This document shows positions 63,268 to 64,000 of a DNA stretch of 64,000 bases, piece after piece (positions within the stretch are counted from its first letter, which is position 1; each line of letters starts with the position of its first letter). Position numbers and translations under genes: made by a program. The DNA comes from Marinitoga lauensis (GTDB taxonomy: Bacteria > Thermotogota > Thermotogae > Petrotogales > Petrotogaceae), in the NCBI RefSeq assembly GCF_004135675.1, contig NZ_QHLX01000002.1, positions 124,001 to 188,000 of the forward strand. The letters are read 5' to 3'. Under the pieces are notes generated by a model, which did no database searches, was not told the origin of the DNA, and saw only the letters and a list, made by a program, of their open reading frames with translations.

Positions 63268-64000
63268 TCAACTTTTTAATTTTAATAATTTAGCATTTAT
63301 TGCAACTATAACTGTACTTAAAGACATAAAAACTGCTCCAACTGCTGGACTCAAGAGTATTCCCCATTTATACAGAGCACCTGCTGCAAGAGGTATTGCT
63401 ATAGCATTATACCCTGTTGCCCATAATAGATTTTCAATCATTTTTTTATATGTATTTTGAGCCAGACCAATTATCGCAACAACATCTCTTGGATCGCTTC
63501 TAACGAGAATTATGTCTGCTGATTCAACTGCTACATCTGTTCCTGCTCCAATTGCTATACCAACATCTGCCTGAACTAATGCTGGAGCATCATTTACACC
63601 ATCACCTGTCATGGCTACAATTAAATTACGGGATTGAATTTCTTTTATTTTTTGTGATTTTTCATGAGGTAAAACCTCCGCAAAATATTCATCAAGGTTT
63701 AATTCATCAGCAACCCATTTTGCTACCTGTTTATTATCTCCCGTTAACATCATACATTTTATTCCCATTTCTTTTAACTTAGCTATCGCTTCTTTTGATT
63801 CTGGTCTTATAATATCTGCTAATCCAATTGCACCTTTTAATTCGGAATTTATTAATAAATACACTACAGTTTTTCCAGCTGATAGCATTTTATTTATATT
63901 TTCATTTTCTACTTTTATATTTTTTTCTCTTAAATATCCAGGACTAACAACCATTATATGTTTTCCCTCTACTTTTCCTTCAGCACCTTTTCCAGGAATG
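63268..64000 (-). CDS. copper-type P1B ATPase (CopB-like), C-terminal part
   Basis: The gene runs off the right edge; about 243 C-terminal residues are visible. The P-domain hinge is MTGDGVNDAPALVQADVGIA; CMMLTGDNKQVAKWVADELN, EVLPHEKSQKIKEIQSRNLI and KMIENLLWATGYNAIAIPLA precede the final helix SLSTVIVAINAKLLKL. The GYN and M-S-x-S-T signatures are those of the P1B-3 (CopB) subgroup, which export Cu. It starts upstream of the window, in the metal island. Confidence 0.9.
   Translation of the reverse strand, partial: IPGKGAEGKVEGKHIMVVSPGYLREKNIKVENENINKMLSAGKTVVYLLINSELKGAIGLADIIRPESKEAIAKLKEMGIKCMMLTGDNKQVAKWVADELNLDEYFAEVLPHEKSQKIKEIQSRNLIVAMTGDGVNDAPALVQADVGIAIGAGTDVAVESADIILVRSDPRDVVAIIGLAQNTYKKMIENLLWATGYNAIAIPLAAGALYKWGILLSPAVGAVFMSLSTVIVAINAKLLKLKS

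Overview
The window is A+T-rich bacterial DNA, most likely from a member of the Thermotogota and closest in flavour to Marinitoga. The reasons are inferential: spoVS without other sporulation genes, an aspartate-dehydrogenase (nadX) route to NAD, a didermic envelope (TolC-like proteins, Lnt, beta-barrel proteins), ptb, and very low GC. No rRNA, CRISPR array, phage module or replication origin was seen.

Layout. 1-1.1 kb: PNPOx-like fragment and lipoate ligase. 1.2-12.5 kb: an accessory block of exported proteins. It holds two paralogous cassettes (secreted beta-rich protein, beta-propeller-like protein, TolC-like protein), a membrane-anchored C39 peptidase, a second Lnt, and a secreted protein carrying a textbook double-glycine-type leader. 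Between them lie repeat blocks that each carry a complete TPP riboswitch with its own promoter and terminator, but no thiamine gene. 12.6-18 kb: ptb, a lipoprotein, an MBL hydrolase, lnt, a PP-loop ATPase, a phosphodiesterase. 18-20.7 kb: tRNA-Arg and spoVS, duplicated around an IS1634-type element. 20.7-31 kb: an O2-type H-NOX chemoreceptor, tRNA-Pro, adenosine-specific kinase, HD-GYP protein, peroxiredoxin, aldo/keto reductase, a lone DNA methyltransferase, EamA and ZIP transporters. 31-37 kb: AAA/PD-(D/E)XK protein, GNAT, and a second IS1634-type element with a ~291-bp target duplication. 37-42.5 kb: XRE regulator, phosphatase, pdxST, pncB, ogt. 42.7-47.3 kb: secreted repeat protein, Orc1/Cdc6-like ATPase, MFS protein, dispersed repeats and a decayed IS. 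47.4-50 kb: small-peptide/membrane/S41-protease cluster. 50-52.7 kb: nadX-nadA-nadC. 52.8-64 kb: metal island (three ArsR proteins, Zn/Cd ATPase, CopB-type ATPase, SHOCT/DUF302 proteins, Met-rich secreted protein, M23-like protein) plus phoA and a radical SAM protein. Four promoters there share one ArsR/SmtB-type operator, TGAATA-N2-TATTCA.

A caution affects every 'broken' gene. I count more than 35 frame breaks, in housekeeping genes (nadA, pncB, lnt, phoA), transposases and even the T arm of tRNA-Arg. Every one I could resolve is repaired by adding a single base to a homopolymer run. This is what systematic homopolymer under-calling looks like, so most of these genes are probably intact in the organism. 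I annotate them as single CDSs and give the break position.
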